A stretch of 64,000 nt of DNA from Lentisphaeria bacterium UBA1791 (GTDB lineage Bacteria > Verrucomicrobiota > Lentisphaeria > Victivallales > Victivallaceae), in the NCBI GenBank assembly GCA_002314455.1, contig DCFZ01000005.1, positions 14,003 to 78,002 on the forward strand, given 5' to 3'. A program made the position numbers and the translations under genes. How positions within the stretch are numbered: position 1 is the first letter of the stretch; each line of letters opens with the position of its first letter. Below, piece by piece: positions 63,771-64,000 of this stretch. The notes beneath the pieces were generated by a model, which was not told the origin of the DNA, searched no databases, and saw only the letters and a list, made by a program, of their open reading frames with translations.

Positions 63771-63821
63771 TTGAACACACTCTTTGTTACTTGAAATGAA
63801 TTGACGTTTCAACCGTTCTAT

Positions 63822-63850
63822 AATGTACTACGCTTTACGCAAAAGTCCAA
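63822..63850 (-). promoter_or_regulatory. Promoter of the bS22-like gene
   Basis: On the minus strand, -35 TTGGAC (63845-63850), 17 bp spacer, -10 TACATT (63822-63827). It probably also serves rlmN and the genes downstream. Confidence 0.45.
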
Positions 63851-63933
63851 GCGTTTTTGAAAAAAAAGTGCAATTTTTTTTAAATTTGTACTTATTTCCT
63901 TAAAAAAAATCCAAAAAATGCTCGCTTTTTCAA

Positions 63934-63961
63934 TTGCAAAAGTGAAAAACCCTGCTATATT
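63934..63961 (+). promoter_or_regulatory. Promoter of the terminal tRNA gene
   Basis: -35 TTGCAA (63934-63939), 16 bp spacer, -10 TATATT (63956-63961) preceded by TGC. The tRNA begins 13 bp downstream. Confidence 0.65.
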
Positions 63962-63974
63962 AAGTGCATGCGAT

Positions 63975-64000
63975 GCCAATGTAGCTCAGTCGGTAGAGCA
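63975..64000 (+). tRNA. tRNA gene, 5' part only
   Basis: GCCAATG acceptor strand, TA, then a D arm GCTC-AGTCGGTA-GAGC, as in elongator tRNAs. The window ends before the anticodon. The sequence start resembles tRNA-Thr, but identity cannot be decided. Confidence 0.85.

Overview
This is an ordinary, densely packed bacterial chromosome segment with about 54 protein genes, one complete and one truncated tRNA gene, and no phage, insertion sequence, CRISPR array or defence island that I can see. A LolD/LolCE lipoprotein-export system, a lipobox lipoprotein, a Rod-type wall cluster (mreC-mreD-PBP2) and an L,D-transpeptidase indicate a cell with an outer membrane and peptidoglycan. Large unusual glycoside hydrolases, a Gfo/Idh plus sugar-isomerase cluster under a PocR-AraC regulator, and a 29-residue AURKAIP1/COX24-type ribosomal protein suggest the PVC superphylum, most likely a Lentisphaerota (Victivallales-type) gut or animal-associated fermenter. 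That placement is inference. No rRNA is present to settle it.

Layout. 1-8.8 kb: end of an esterase gene, a MATE exporter, a minus-strand block of two large glycosidase-like proteins around an acyltransferase, and a PHP phosphoesterase. 8.9-12.6 kb: tRNA-Leu(UAA), a GH42 beta-galactosidase and a DUF1846 protein. 12.8-21.4 kb: folB-mutS, then cinA-recN-dgt-flavin reductase-sir2. 21.4-27.3 kb: rhomboid-queA, a methylenetetrahydrofolate reductase-like fusion, and nagA with a deacetylase-like gene. 27.5-31 kb: mreC-mreD-mrdA. 30.9-35.9 kb: pyrR-pyrB-pyrC-M20 amidohydrolase and azlC-azlD. 36-40.5 kb: dnaE and a PfkB sugar kinase. 40.7-44.3 kb: a sugar dehydrogenase/isomerase operon divergent from its probable AraC-type regulator. 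44.3-50.6 kb: a CBM48 mini-protein and the operon proB-miaB-ispH-dxs-uppS. 50.7-53.5 kb: nucleotidyltransferase, NahK-like kinase and HNH protein, converging on folK. 53.6-57.7 kb: fmt-rng-uvrC. 57.7-63.8 kb: a minus-strand run encoding the small ribosomal protein, rlmN, a lipoprotein, LolC/E, LolD, an L,D-transpeptidase, accA and a GNAT enzyme. The window ends inside a tRNA gene.

How the genes work together. Nearly all genes sit in operons with 1-14 nt overlaps or gaps, so translational coupling is common. Themes are amino-sugar and galactoside use (GH42, nagA, NahK-like kinase plus nucleotidyltransferase), the MEP/isoprenoid route to undecaprenyl phosphate and tRNA modification, pyrimidine synthesis, DNA repair, and envelope building. 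The most distinctive sequence-level signal is the promoter architecture. Twenty-one sites fit TTGnnn, a 16-17 bp spacer, and a -10 that is usually TATATT rather than TATAAT. I found no convincing novel multi-gene system. The best leads are this promoter pattern, a direct-repeat operator in the AraC divergon, a zinc-ribbon MreC, a UvrC missing its central region, and a promoter-dyad-terminator unit at 24.98-25.2 kb that may encode a small RNA.
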